From Marinirhabdus sp050859505 (lineage in GTDB: Bacteria > Bacteroidota > Bacteroidia > Flavobacteriales > Flavobacteriaceae), in assembly GCF_050859505.1 (NCBI RefSeq), contig NZ_CP193934.1, positions 3,038,001-3,102,000 of the forward strand: a stretch of 64,000 nucleotides of DNA, written 5' to 3'. The notes below the pieces were generated by a model. It worked only from the letters and a program-made list of their open reading frames with translations. It ran no database searches and was not told the origin of the DNA. Position numbers and translations under genes: made by a program. Positions 8,901-16,694 of the stretch are shown here, piece after piece; the first letter of the stretch is position 1, and every line of letters starts with the position of its first letter.

Positions 8901-10578
8901 GTTGAAAGAAAACCTAAAACATATCATCCTCGCACTACTTCTGTTTATAGGAGTAAATTTCCTAGCTAGTAAAGTGTACCAACGTTTCGATCTTACGCAA
9001 GACCAGCGCTACACTTTATCTGAAGCTGCCAAAGAAACCGTAGCAACCGTAAATTCGCCCATCAAAATAGATCTATTTTTAAAAGGTACTTTTCCGCCAG
9101 AATTTAAAAAGTTGAAGGTGGAAACCGAACAACTGCTTGAAGAATTCCGAAGTTATAATCCCAATATCACGTTCGAATTTATAAATCCGCTGGAAAGTGA
9201 TAATCCCGAAGCCTTGCAACAAGATTTTATAAGTCGTGGTATAAAAGGTGCGCAGGTGGAAGTAAGGGAAAACGGAAAGGTTTCTACCGAAGTGGTGTAT
9301 CCTTGGGCAATCGCCTCCTATCAGGAAAAAACGGTTAAAATTCCGTTACTTAAAAACACGTTGGGTGCTACTTCCGAAGAGCGCGTAAACAATTCTATTC
9401 AAAATCTGGAGTATGCTTTTACCGATGGATTTCATCAATTGGTGAATGCCAAAAGCAAACGAATTGCCGTCTTAAAAGGTAATGGAGAATTAGACGATCG
9501 CTATGTGGCAGATCTTTTCAGCACGCTTCGTGACAACTATTTTATTGCTCCCTTTACGTTAGATTCGGCTGCAGTGGCCCCGATGAAAACCTTAGAACAA
9601 ATAAGCACTTTCGATTTGATTGTAGCTGCCAAGCCCGTTGAGAAATTTTCAGATTCGGAACGCTATATTTTAGATCAATACACCATGCAAGGCGGCGCTT
9701 CTATTTGGCTGGTAGACGCTACCGAAATTGTGCAAGACCCCGAGTCTGGAATTACAGCTGCCATTCCGCTAGATATTAATCTGGGCGATTTCTTCTTCAA
9801 ATATGGCGTTAGAATTAATCCCAATTTGGTGAAAGATGTGTATTGTGCGCCTATTGTGCTGGCTTCGGGAGAAGAACAAGATTCACAATACAACAAATAT
9901 CCTTGGCTGTACAACCCACTGTCTTCTAGCGCAAATGAGCATCCTATTGTAAATAATATTGAAGCCGTTAAGTTTGAGTATGCCAGCCAGATTGAATTAC
10001 TTCCGAACGACCTTACCAAAACAGTTTTACTAAGCTCCTCTCCTATTACCCGAATTCAAGGAACTCCTGTTGAAATTGATGTTGACAAAGAAATTCCGTA
10101 TGCGCTTCAAGTTATTAATGAGGGGCCAGATCCTGCAGTTTTTACTGCTGGAGAAATTCCTATGGCAGTATTGCTGGAAGGTGAGTTTCCTTCGGTTTTT
10201 ACAAACAGAGTAAAACCTTTTAAAATTTCAGAAGATAAGACCAGCTCCGCTCCTACAAAAATGCTGGTAGTGAGCGATGGGGACGTTATTAAAAATCAGT
10301 TGGAGCGTGGGAGACCTCTGGAATTAGGTTTTGATAAATGGACAAATTCTTTCTACGGAAATAAGGAGTTTTTACTGAATGCGGTGAATTATATGCTGGA
10401 CGATAGCGGACTTATAAACATACGCACCAAGAAAATAGCAGTTCCGTTCCTGGACCCACAAAAAACAGGTACAGATCGCACCCAATGGCAAGTGATTAAT
10501 ATCTTGCTACCACTGGTATTGTTGGCGCTATTCGGATTTCTTTACAGCTACTTCAGAAAACGAAAATATACCCGATAA
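8887..10578 (+). CDS. gldG: Gliding motility ABC transporter substrate-binding protein GldG
   Basis: Partner of GldF, 563 residues. It has an N-terminal membrane helix (about 12-27), a large periplasmic domain of the ABC-type uncharacterised transport (GldG) family, and a C-terminal membrane helix (about 535-555) followed by a basic tail RKRKYTR. The motif DLTQDQRYTLSEAAKETV near residue 35 is typical of GldG. GTG at 8887 is the best start because it lies within the 14-bp overlap with the preceding gene; TTG at 8902 is the alternative. The protein is thought to act with GldF in the inner membrane. Confidence 0.9.
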   Translation: MEKNKLKENLKHIILALLLFIGVNFLASKVYQRFDLTQDQRYTLSEAAKETVATVNSPIKIDLFLKGTFPPEFKKLKVETEQLLEEFRSYNPNITFEFINPLESDNPEALQQDFISRGIKGAQVEVRENGKVSTEVVYPWAIASYQEKTVKIPLLKNTLGATSEERVNNSIQNLEYAFTDGFHQLVNAKSKRIAVLKGNGELDDRYVADLFSTLRDNYFIAPFTLDSAAVAPMKTLEQISTFDLIVAAKPVEKFSDSERYILDQYTMQGGASIWLVDATEIVQDPESGITAAIPLDINLGDFFFKYGVRINPNLVKDVYCAPIVLASGEEQDSQYNKYPWLYNPLSSSANEHPIVNNIEAVKFEYASQIELLPNDLTKTVLLSSSPITRIQGTPVEIDVDKEIPYALQVINEGPDPAVFTAGEIPMAVLLEGEFPSVFTNRVKPFKISEDKTSSAPTKMLVVSDGDVIKNQLERGRPLELGFDKWTNSFYGNKEFLLNAVNYMLDDSGLINIRTKKIAVPFLDPQKTGTDRTQWQVINILLPLVLLALFGFLYSYFRKRKYTR

Positions 10579-10741
10579 CTGTTAATAAGTTAGTTTTACA
10601 AACCGTCGTTTTTAGGATATATTTGTGGTTCGACAAGCTCACCAACCCTAGACCGATCTTTTTGATTACATTCGGGTATGAGTTTAGCTTGCTAAGTAAA
10701 AAGTATTAAAGCCTTTATTACGAATAAGAAAATAACTTTAC

Positions 10742-11860
10742 ATGAAATTTATAGTTTCCAGCTCCTATTTACTCAAGCAATTGCAAGTGCTTGGTGGTAT
10801 TATTAATAGCAATAACACCCTTCCTATTTTAGATAATTTCCTTTTCGATCTGGATGGAAATTCTTTGAAAGTTTCTGCTTCAGATTTGGAGACTACGGTG
10901 TCTTCAAAATTAGATGTAGAAAGCAATGAGAGCGGGAGCGTTTGTATTCCTGCGCGTTTATTGTTGGATACCTTAAAAACATTTCCAGAACAGCCGCTTA
11001 CTTTTACGGTGCAAGAAAATAATACTGTAGAGATTAGCAGTAACCACGGTAAATACGCCTTGGCGTATGCTGCCGGAGAAGAATTTCCAACGGCTGTGGA
11101 ATTGAAGGATCCTTCAGAAACCAAAATACAAGGAGATATCTTGGCAACTGCCATTAGCAAAACTATTTTCGCCAGTGGGAATGACGATTTACGTCCCGTG
11201 ATGAGTGGGGTGTTCTTTCAGTTTTCTACGGAAGGATTAACTTTTGTAGCCACCGATGCGCACAAATTGGTAAAATATACCCGTGAAGACGTTGCAGCCT
11301 CACAAACAGCCGAATTTATTATGCCGAAGAAGCCGCTCAATTTGTTGAAGAGCATCTTAGGAGGCAGCGAGGAAGAAGTTACTATTGAATATAATGATAG
11401 TAACGCTAAATTCAGTTTTGAAAATACAACCATGATCTGTCGTTTAATAGACGGAAAATACCCTAATTACGAAGCGGTAATCCCAAAAGAGAACCCGAAT
11501 AAATTAAGTATTGATCGCAATCAGTTTTTGAATAGTGTTCGTCGTGTAAGTATTTTTAGTAATAAAACTACCCACCAAATACGTTTGAAGATTGCTGGTG
11601 CGGAGTTGAATATTTCAGCAGAAGATATTGATTACAGCAACAAAGCTGAAGAACGGCTCACCTGTGATTACCAAGGAGACGATATGCAAATAGGTTTTAA
11701 CTCACGTTTCTTAACAGAAATGCTAAACAACCTAACAAGTGATGATGTTTCACTAGAAATGAGTCTACCTAACCGCGCAGGAATTCTTACTCCTGTAGAT
11801 GGATTAGACGAAGGTGAGCAAGTCACTATGTTGGTGATGCCTGTGATGTTAAACAATTAG
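10742..11860 (+). CDS. dnaN: DNA polymerase III subunit beta (sliding clamp)
   Basis: Ring-shaped clamp that tethers replicative polymerase to DNA. It is 372 residues long with the three repeated clamp domains; the N-terminus MKFIVSSSYLLKQLQVLGGII and the C-terminus ending TMLVMPVMLNN are typical. GDDDLRPVMSG-like and YPNYEAVIP motifs mark domains 2 and 3. It is not next to dnaA here, which is common in this phylum. A hairpin terminator follows at 11886. Its last ~400 bp are partly duplicated at 14829-15148, with a 131-bp stretch (11666-11796) perfectly identical in the two copies. Confidence 0.96.
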   Translation: MKFIVSSSYLLKQLQVLGGIINSNNTLPILDNFLFDLDGNSLKVSASDLETTVSSKLDVESNESGSVCIPARLLLDTLKTFPEQPLTFTVQENNTVEISSNHGKYALAYAAGEEFPTAVELKDPSETKIQGDILATAISKTIFASGNDDLRPVMSGVFFQFSTEGLTFVATDAHKLVKYTREDVAASQTAEFIMPKKPLNLLKSILGGSEEEVTIEYNDSNAKFSFENTTMICRLIDGKYPNYEAVIPKENPNKLSIDRNQFLNSVRRVSIFSNKTTHQIRLKIAGAELNISAEDIDYSNKAEERLTCDYQGDDMQIGFNSRFLTEMLNNLTSDDVSLEMSLPNRAGILTPVDGLDEGEQVTMLVMPVMLNN

Positions 11861-11885
11861 GTATAATAAATTACATTAAGTATCT

Positions 11886-11915
11886 AAAAATCACATCTAT
11901 CGATGTGATTTTTTT
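11886..11915 (+). terminator. Rho-independent terminator after dnaN
   Basis: Perfect 12-bp inverted repeat with arms AAAAATCACATC (11886-11897) and GATGTGATTTTT (11902-11913), a 4-nt loop, and a T-run. It stands 25 bp after the dnaN stop, so dnaN is probably transcribed separately from the RsbQ-like gene. Confidence 0.85.
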
Positions 11916-12013
11916 ATTCAAAATATTGAAATAGGATACTTGCTGGACTTAGCTTTTCAATATTTCTGCAACCATTTATTTTTAGTAACTTTAACAACCT
12001 TAATATTTGAGAT

Positions 12014-12826
12014 ATGAATTCCTCCTCTAGTCCCAATATCAATCAGTTATTTAACATTAATGTGTTAGGAAATGGTGATCAAGCTATGGTATTTGCTCAT
12101 GGATATGGATGTGATCAAAACATGTTTCGATTCTTATATCCCTATTTTGAAAAAGAGTATAAAATTATTCTGTTTGATTACGTAGGTGCAGGAAATTCAG
12201 ACATAACTGCTTACTCTCATGAAAAGTACAGCTCTTTAGATGCATATGCAGAGGACCTGATTACAGTTTGCAACCATCTTGATCTTACAGATGTAATTTT
12301 TGTTGGTCATTCGGTAAGTGCTATGATTGGTGTATTAGCTTCGAACAAAGCGCCTTCACTGTTTTCTAAAATGATCTTAATTGGGCCGTCTCCGCGCTAT
12401 ATAAATGATACTAATTACAAGGGAGGTTTTGATGAAACTGCTATACAAGAATTATTAGAAACGCTAGATAGCAACTATTTAGGTTGGTCAACTACTATGG
12501 CACCTATGATTATGAGAAATAATGACCGTCCTGAGTTAGGTGAAGAATTAAGCACTAGTTTTTGTAGTACCGATCCTGAGATCGCCAAAAATTTTGCGCG
12601 CGCCACTTTTTTATCAGACAATCGTGAAGACCTTAAATTGGTTACTGTGCCCTGTTTAGTTATACAGTCGAAAAAAGATATAATTGCGCCCATTGAAGTA
12701 GGAACGTTTACTGCTAATGCATTAAAATATGGTTCTTTAAAGATATTAAATTCAACAGGGCATTGTCCCAATTTGAGCGCTCCGGAAGAAACAGCGAAAG
12801 CAATTCAAAAATTTTTATACCTGTAA
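12014..12826 (+). CDS. RsbQ-like alpha/beta hydrolase, sensor partner of a PAS protein
   Basis: Strong match by recollection to Bacillus subtilis RsbQ, along the whole length (270 residues): FAHGYGCDQNMF, ILFDYVGAGNSD, FVGHSVSAMIG, GPSPRYIND, RPELGEEL, FCSTDPEIAK and GHCPNLS. The catalytic triad is visible: S100 (GHSVS), D222 and H250. RsbQ and its plant relatives D14/KAI2 are hydrolase-fold receptors that bind or cleave a small hydrophobic ligand; RsbQ acts with the PAS domain of RsbP. Here the stop codon is one base from the GTG start of a PAS-hybrid histidine kinase, so the same hydrolase-PAS partnership is expected. The ligand is unknown. Confidence 0.88.
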   Translation: MNSSSSPNINQLFNINVLGNGDQAMVFAHGYGCDQNMFRFLYPYFEKEYKIILFDYVGAGNSDITAYSHEKYSSLDAYAEDLITVCNHLDLTDVIFVGHSVSAMIGVLASNKAPSLFSKMILIGPSPRYINDTNYKGGFDETAIQELLETLDSNYLGWSTTMAPMIMRNNDRPELGEELSTSFCSTDPEIAKNFARATFLSDNREDLKLVTVPCLVIQSKKDIIAPIEVGTFTANALKYGSLKILNSTGHCPNLSAPEETAKAIQKFLYL

Positions 12827-12827
12827 T

Positions 12828-14819
12828 GTGGCTAAAGATAAAAATAACGAACATATTGACACAAAGCGATTAAAGGCCGCACTTGAACTTTATGACAATG
12901 CGCCCTGCGGTTCTGTTTCGTTTACGAATGACGGTCTTATCTTCGACATAAATCAGACCTTATCTACTTGGCTAGGATATTCGAAGGAAGAATTAATTTT
13001 AAAACGTCATTTACCTAGCCTTTTTAGAATTGGCGGTCAGATTTTTTTTGAAACTCATTTCTTTCCTCTTATAAAAATGCAAGGATTTATTAAGGAGGTT
13101 TATTTTGATATTGTTAGGAAAGACAATACAAATTTTCACGGTTTAATTAATGTCAGGGAAATTCCGCAGCATGACGATAATCCGGTTTCCTATCAGGCTA
13201 CAATTTTAGATATTTCAGACAGGCGGCATTACGAAGAAGAACTATTAATTGCAAAAAAGCGGGCTGAAGCAGATTCTAAAGCCAAAGCTGAATTTTTAGC
13301 GACCATTAGTCATGAAATTAGAACACCATTAAATGCGATACTTGGTATTGGAAATCTGCTTCATGAAACTTCGCTAAATAAAAATCAGAAAGAATACGCG
13401 CGTTTACTCCTTCATTCTTCGGAGCATTTATTAGGTCTTGTGAACAATCTTCTGGATTTAAGCAAGATAGAAGCTAATAAAATTGTTCTTGAAAGGGTTC
13501 CTTTTGACCTTTTCGATCTTTCTCATGTTTTAAAGCACACTTTTTTAGTAAAAGCGAAAGAAAAAGGAATTGGTCTTCATATGGATATAGGTGACGATGT
13601 GCCTCGTATTTTTAAGGGAGATCCATTGAAGCTTAAACAGATTTTAACCAATTTGATTGGAAATGCTATAAAATTTACAAAGGACGGGGCTGTTACGCTT
13701 AGTATTGAAGCAATCCAACAAAAGTCTTCCAAAGTTTGTATTCAATTTACGGTTGCCGATACCGGAATTGGGATACCGAAAGAAAAACTGGAATCGATTT
13801 TTCAAGAGTTTTCTCAAGCAAGTTATGATGTTAGCGTTGAATTTGGAGGAACTGGACTGGGTTTAACAATCAGCAAAAAACTGTTGGAACTGCATAAAAG
13901 TTCTTTACTGGTAACGAGCAAATTAAATAAAGGGTCAAAATTCAGTTTTAAAATTTGGTATGAGACCTCTAATGAAATGATCCCTAAAGTTAAAAGCATT
14001 TCAGAAAAAGAAAAGCACAAATTAGAAGAAATGCAGGTGCTTATAGTTGATGACAATCCGGATAATATTTTTATAGCAGAACAATATCTTGATCAATGGA
14101 ATATAAAATATAAATCGGCCAAAAGTGGTGAGCAAGCACTCTCCATATTGAATAAAAAATGTTTCGACCTTATTTTATTGGATCTGCAAATGCCAAAAAT
14201 GAACGGGTATGAAACAGCAATTGAAATTCGGAACCTGAAATTAAAGAAGAACCCTGTCATAGTTTGTTTTTCAGCCTCTACAAGAGGAGAAGTAGACAAA
14301 CAATTAAAAGAAGCTGGTATTGATGATTATCTCTCAAAACCTTTTCAGCCAAAGGAATTATTTGAAATTTTATCTAGATCCTTTTTAGGTTCAAAGAAAA
14401 CCAAAATAGCCGTACCCATTAAAAAACTTGCCTCTTCTGAACCAACAGAAAAGGATATATCGAAATCTGATGAGATAGCTATTGAAAGTTTTAACCTGCT
14501 TCGCTACGAAAAAATGGCCAATAATAAAATAGAATATCTCAACAAATTTAAGGCGAGCACTCTTGATGCCATGATTAGCTACCGCAAAGATTTTAACAGC
14601 GCAATTAAAAATAAAAAAATAAAAAAATTATCTGACCTGATCCATAAAAGCACCATGTCCTTATACTACATTCAAGCGGATCCCCTAAGTGATCTTTTGA
14701 AAGAATGTAAAGAAATGCTAGAGCTAGAGCCTGAAGACAAGTTGAAGTTAACTCATAAGGTTAATGAATGTAATACTGAGTTTGAAATAATTATTAAGGG
14801 GTTACAAGTAAAATATTAA
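12828..14819 (+). CDS. PAS hybrid histidine kinase-response regulator (RsbQ-associated)
   Basis: Cytosolic hybrid kinase of 663 residues without membrane helices. Domains in order: PAS (about 15-130) with the NAPCG, NQTL..WLGYS and FFETHFFPLIKMQGFIKEVYF stretches that I associate with PAS domains near RsbQ-type hydrolases; HisKA with H162 in SHEIRTP; HATPase with N-, G1- and G2-boxes (TNLIGNAIKF, DTGIGIP, GGTGLGL); receiver with D452 in LILLDLQMPKMNGYE; and a C-terminal Hpt-like region with H606 (LIHKST). The GTG start overlaps the stop region of the hydrolase gene. An output regulator is not encoded next to it, so phosphoryl transfer likely goes to a distant regulator. Confidence 0.88.
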   Translation: MAKDKNNEHIDTKRLKAALELYDNAPCGSVSFTNDGLIFDINQTLSTWLGYSKEELILKRHLPSLFRIGGQIFFETHFFPLIKMQGFIKEVYFDIVRKDNTNFHGLINVREIPQHDDNPVSYQATILDISDRRHYEEELLIAKKRAEADSKAKAEFLATISHEIRTPLNAILGIGNLLHETSLNKNQKEYARLLLHSSEHLLGLVNNLLDLSKIEANKIVLERVPFDLFDLSHVLKHTFLVKAKEKGIGLHMDIGDDVPRIFKGDPLKLKQILTNLIGNAIKFTKDGAVTLSIEAIQQKSSKVCIQFTVADTGIGIPKEKLESIFQEFSQASYDVSVEFGGTGLGLTISKKLLELHKSSLLVTSKLNKGSKFSFKIWYETSNEMIPKVKSISEKEKHKLEEMQVLIVDDNPDNIFIAEQYLDQWNIKYKSAKSGEQALSILNKKCFDLILLDLQMPKMNGYETAIEIRNLKLKKNPVIVCFSASTRGEVDKQLKEAGIDDYLSKPFQPKELFEILSRSFLGSKKTKIAVPIKKLASSEPTEKDISKSDEIAIESFNLLRYEKMANNKIEYLNKFKASTLDAMISYRKDFNSAIKNKKIKKLSDLIHKSTMSLYYIQADPLSDLLKECKEMLELEPEDKLKLTHKVNECNTEFEIIIKGLQVKY

Positions 14820-14828
14820 AAATTCTAT

Positions 14829-15148
14829 CCGAATTTTAAGGCAATAATTCCATAAGCGTATCCGAATAAATTACATATGATCGCAATCAGTTTTGAATAG
14901 TGTACATCGTGTAAGTATTTTTTTGTAATAAAGCCGAAGAGCGTTTAATTTTTGATTACCAAGGAGACGATATGCAAATAGGTTTTAACTCACGTTTCTT
15001 AACAGAAATGCTAAACAACCTAACAAGTGATGATGTTTCACTAGAAATGAGTCTACCTAACCGCGCAGGAATTCTTACTCCTGTTGACGGACTGGATGAA
15101 GGTGAGCAAGTCACTATGTTGGTGATGCCTGTGATGTTGAATAACTAG
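14829..15148 (+). pseudogene. Decayed duplicate of the dnaN 3' end
   Basis: This stretch aligns to the last ~400 bp of dnaN. The 5' part (14829-14935) is diverged and frameshifted, with single-base deletions and a net 78-bp deletion. The part 14954-15084 is identical to dnaN 11666-11796 over 131 bp. The final part again differs, but only at synonymous positions, and keeps the stop codon. There is no start and no open frame across it. It closes off the RsbQ/PAS-kinase segment, so hydrolase and kinase genes are bracketed by direct repeats of the dnaN end. Confidence 0.88.
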
Positions 15149-15198
15149 CTTCAGCTTCGACTCCGCTCAACCTACATATTATAGTATTGAAATAGATT

Positions 15199-15229
15199 AA
15201 AACCCACTCCTACTCCTAGAGTGGGTTTT
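15199..15229 (+). terminator. Rho-independent terminator after the dnaN remnant
   Basis: Arms AAAACCCACTC (15199-15209) and GAGTGGGTTTT (15219-15229) pair perfectly, with a 9-nt loop and a T-rich tail. It may be the original terminator of dnaN from before the RsbQ/kinase module was inserted. The rest of the 14820-15347 gap holds the remnant, a TTCGACTCCGCTCA repeat fragment at about 15155, and nothing else I can name. Confidence 0.8.
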
Positions 15230-15347
15230 ATTATTTAGAAACCCATTAAGAAAGTAGCGTGCCAATAGTTAAATATATTCTAAACTCTCTATTTGTCCCT
15301 TCAATTGTAGTGTTTCATAGTAACTTAGGTGTTCAAAAAAAAATATT

Positions 15348-16643
15348 ATGAAAACCAACTATTACATCACATTACTAGTATGCAGCTTTTTATTATTTTC
15401 CTGTAAAAATGAATTGGCTAAAATTAAAGCAAAGTCAGATAGTGATCTGGCTGAAAAAGAATATGCTTCCAGCACTGTAGAAACGGCTGTTGGAACATTA
15501 GTATTGCCTGCCCCCTATGCTACTGAATCTACTGCAAAACTATCTGAGTTAGAACCTTGGCCAGAAAATACAATGCCAAAAGCACCTGAAGGTTTTACCG
15601 TTACAAAGTTTGCCGATGGTTTTGAGAATCCGCGTTGGACTTATATTGCCCCTAATAAGGATGTTTTTGTAGTGGAGTCTAATACCAGAAAAAGCGCTAA
15701 CCGTATTACATTGTTACGAGACGCCAATAATGATGGAACTTTTGAAATACGAGAGACTTTTTTAGAAGACCTTAACCAACCCTTTGGAATGTTGGTGATA
15801 GGAGATGCTTTCTATGTTGCCAATACCGATGGATTATTTCGATATCCTTATCGGTCTGGTCAAACAAATTTAAAGGACGTTGAAGGTACCAAGTTAGTTT
15901 CACTGCCTGCAGGAGGGTATAATAACCATTGGACGCGTAATATCATTACCAATGCCACCAAAGATAAAATTTACATCTCTGTAGGCTCTGCGAGCAATGT
16001 TGCGGAACACGGTATGGAGGAAGAGATACGAAGAGCGAATATTCTTGAGGTGAACTTAGACGGTAGCGGTGAAGTAATTTATGCCAGCGGACTTAGAAAC
16101 CCAGTGGGTATGGATTGGAACCCTGTGAATGGTGAATTATGGACCGCAGTGAATGAACGTGATAAATTAGGAGATAATTTGGTTCCAGATTATATTACCA
16201 GCGTACAAAAAAACGGATTTTACGGTTGGCCCTATTCATATTTTGGAAATATAGAAGATCCAAGAATGATGGATAAAGGAGGCGACTCTTTAATTAACAA
16301 GGCAATTATCCCCGATGTTTCCGTTGGATCACACACAGCGTCCCTTGGTTTTACATTTTATACGGGAGATCAATTTCCTGCTACCTATAAAAACGGTGCT
16401 TTTGTAGGACAGCATGGCTCTTGGAATAGAGCTAACTTTTCTGGGTATAAAGTAGTGTTTGTTCCTTTTGAAAATGGAGTACCGGCTTCAAAGCCTGTTG
16501 ATTTTCTTACTGGTTTTATAGCTGAAGGGGATGGCTCTAAAGTATATGGAAGACCCGTGGGTGTTACCGAAACCCCTACCGGTGATCTCTTAGTAAACGA
16601 TGACACGGGCGGTGTTATCTGGAGGGTACGTTACACGCAATAA
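15348..16643 (+). CDS. PQQ-dependent sugar (sorbosone-type) dehydrogenase lipoprotein
   Basis: Exported lipoprotein: residues 1-18 form a signal with lipobox LLFSC. The mature part is a six-bladed propeller of the sorbosone/soluble glucose dehydrogenase family. Markers are PPFGM-like LNQPFGM, ASGLRNPVGMDWNP, NGFYGWPYSYFG and the family hallmark GQHGSWNRANFSGYKVVFVPF near the C-terminus. It would oxidise an aldose or related sugar at the cell surface or in the periplasm using PQQ. Length 431 is normal. A TonB receptor starts 51 bp downstream in the same direction. No PQQ synthesis genes are in the window. Confidence 0.85.
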   Translation: MKTNYYITLLVCSFLLFSCKNELAKIKAKSDSDLAEKEYASSTVETAVGTLVLPAPYATESTAKLSELEPWPENTMPKAPEGFTVTKFADGFENPRWTYIAPNKDVFVVESNTRKSANRITLLRDANNDGTFEIRETFLEDLNQPFGMLVIGDAFYVANTDGLFRYPYRSGQTNLKDVEGTKLVSLPAGGYNNHWTRNIITNATKDKIYISVGSASNVAEHGMEEEIRRANILEVNLDGSGEVIYASGLRNPVGMDWNPVNGELWTAVNERDKLGDNLVPDYITSVQKNGFYGWPYSYFGNIEDPRMMDKGGDSLINKAIIPDVSVGSHTASLGFTFYTGDQFPATYKNGAFVGQHGSWNRANFSGYKVVFVPFENGVPASKPVDFLTGFIAEGDGSKVYGRPVGVTETPTGDLLVNDDTGGVIWRVRYTQ

Positions 16644-16694
16644 GCTGTAAGAGGCTGGACCATTTTATAAAAATCTACTAATTTTTTAGAACTA

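Noticed and set aside
12014..15148. Integrative element with integrase around the RsbQ/kinase genes
   Set aside because: No integrase, transposase or attachment-like site is visible; the dnaN duplication alone supports only homologous integration.
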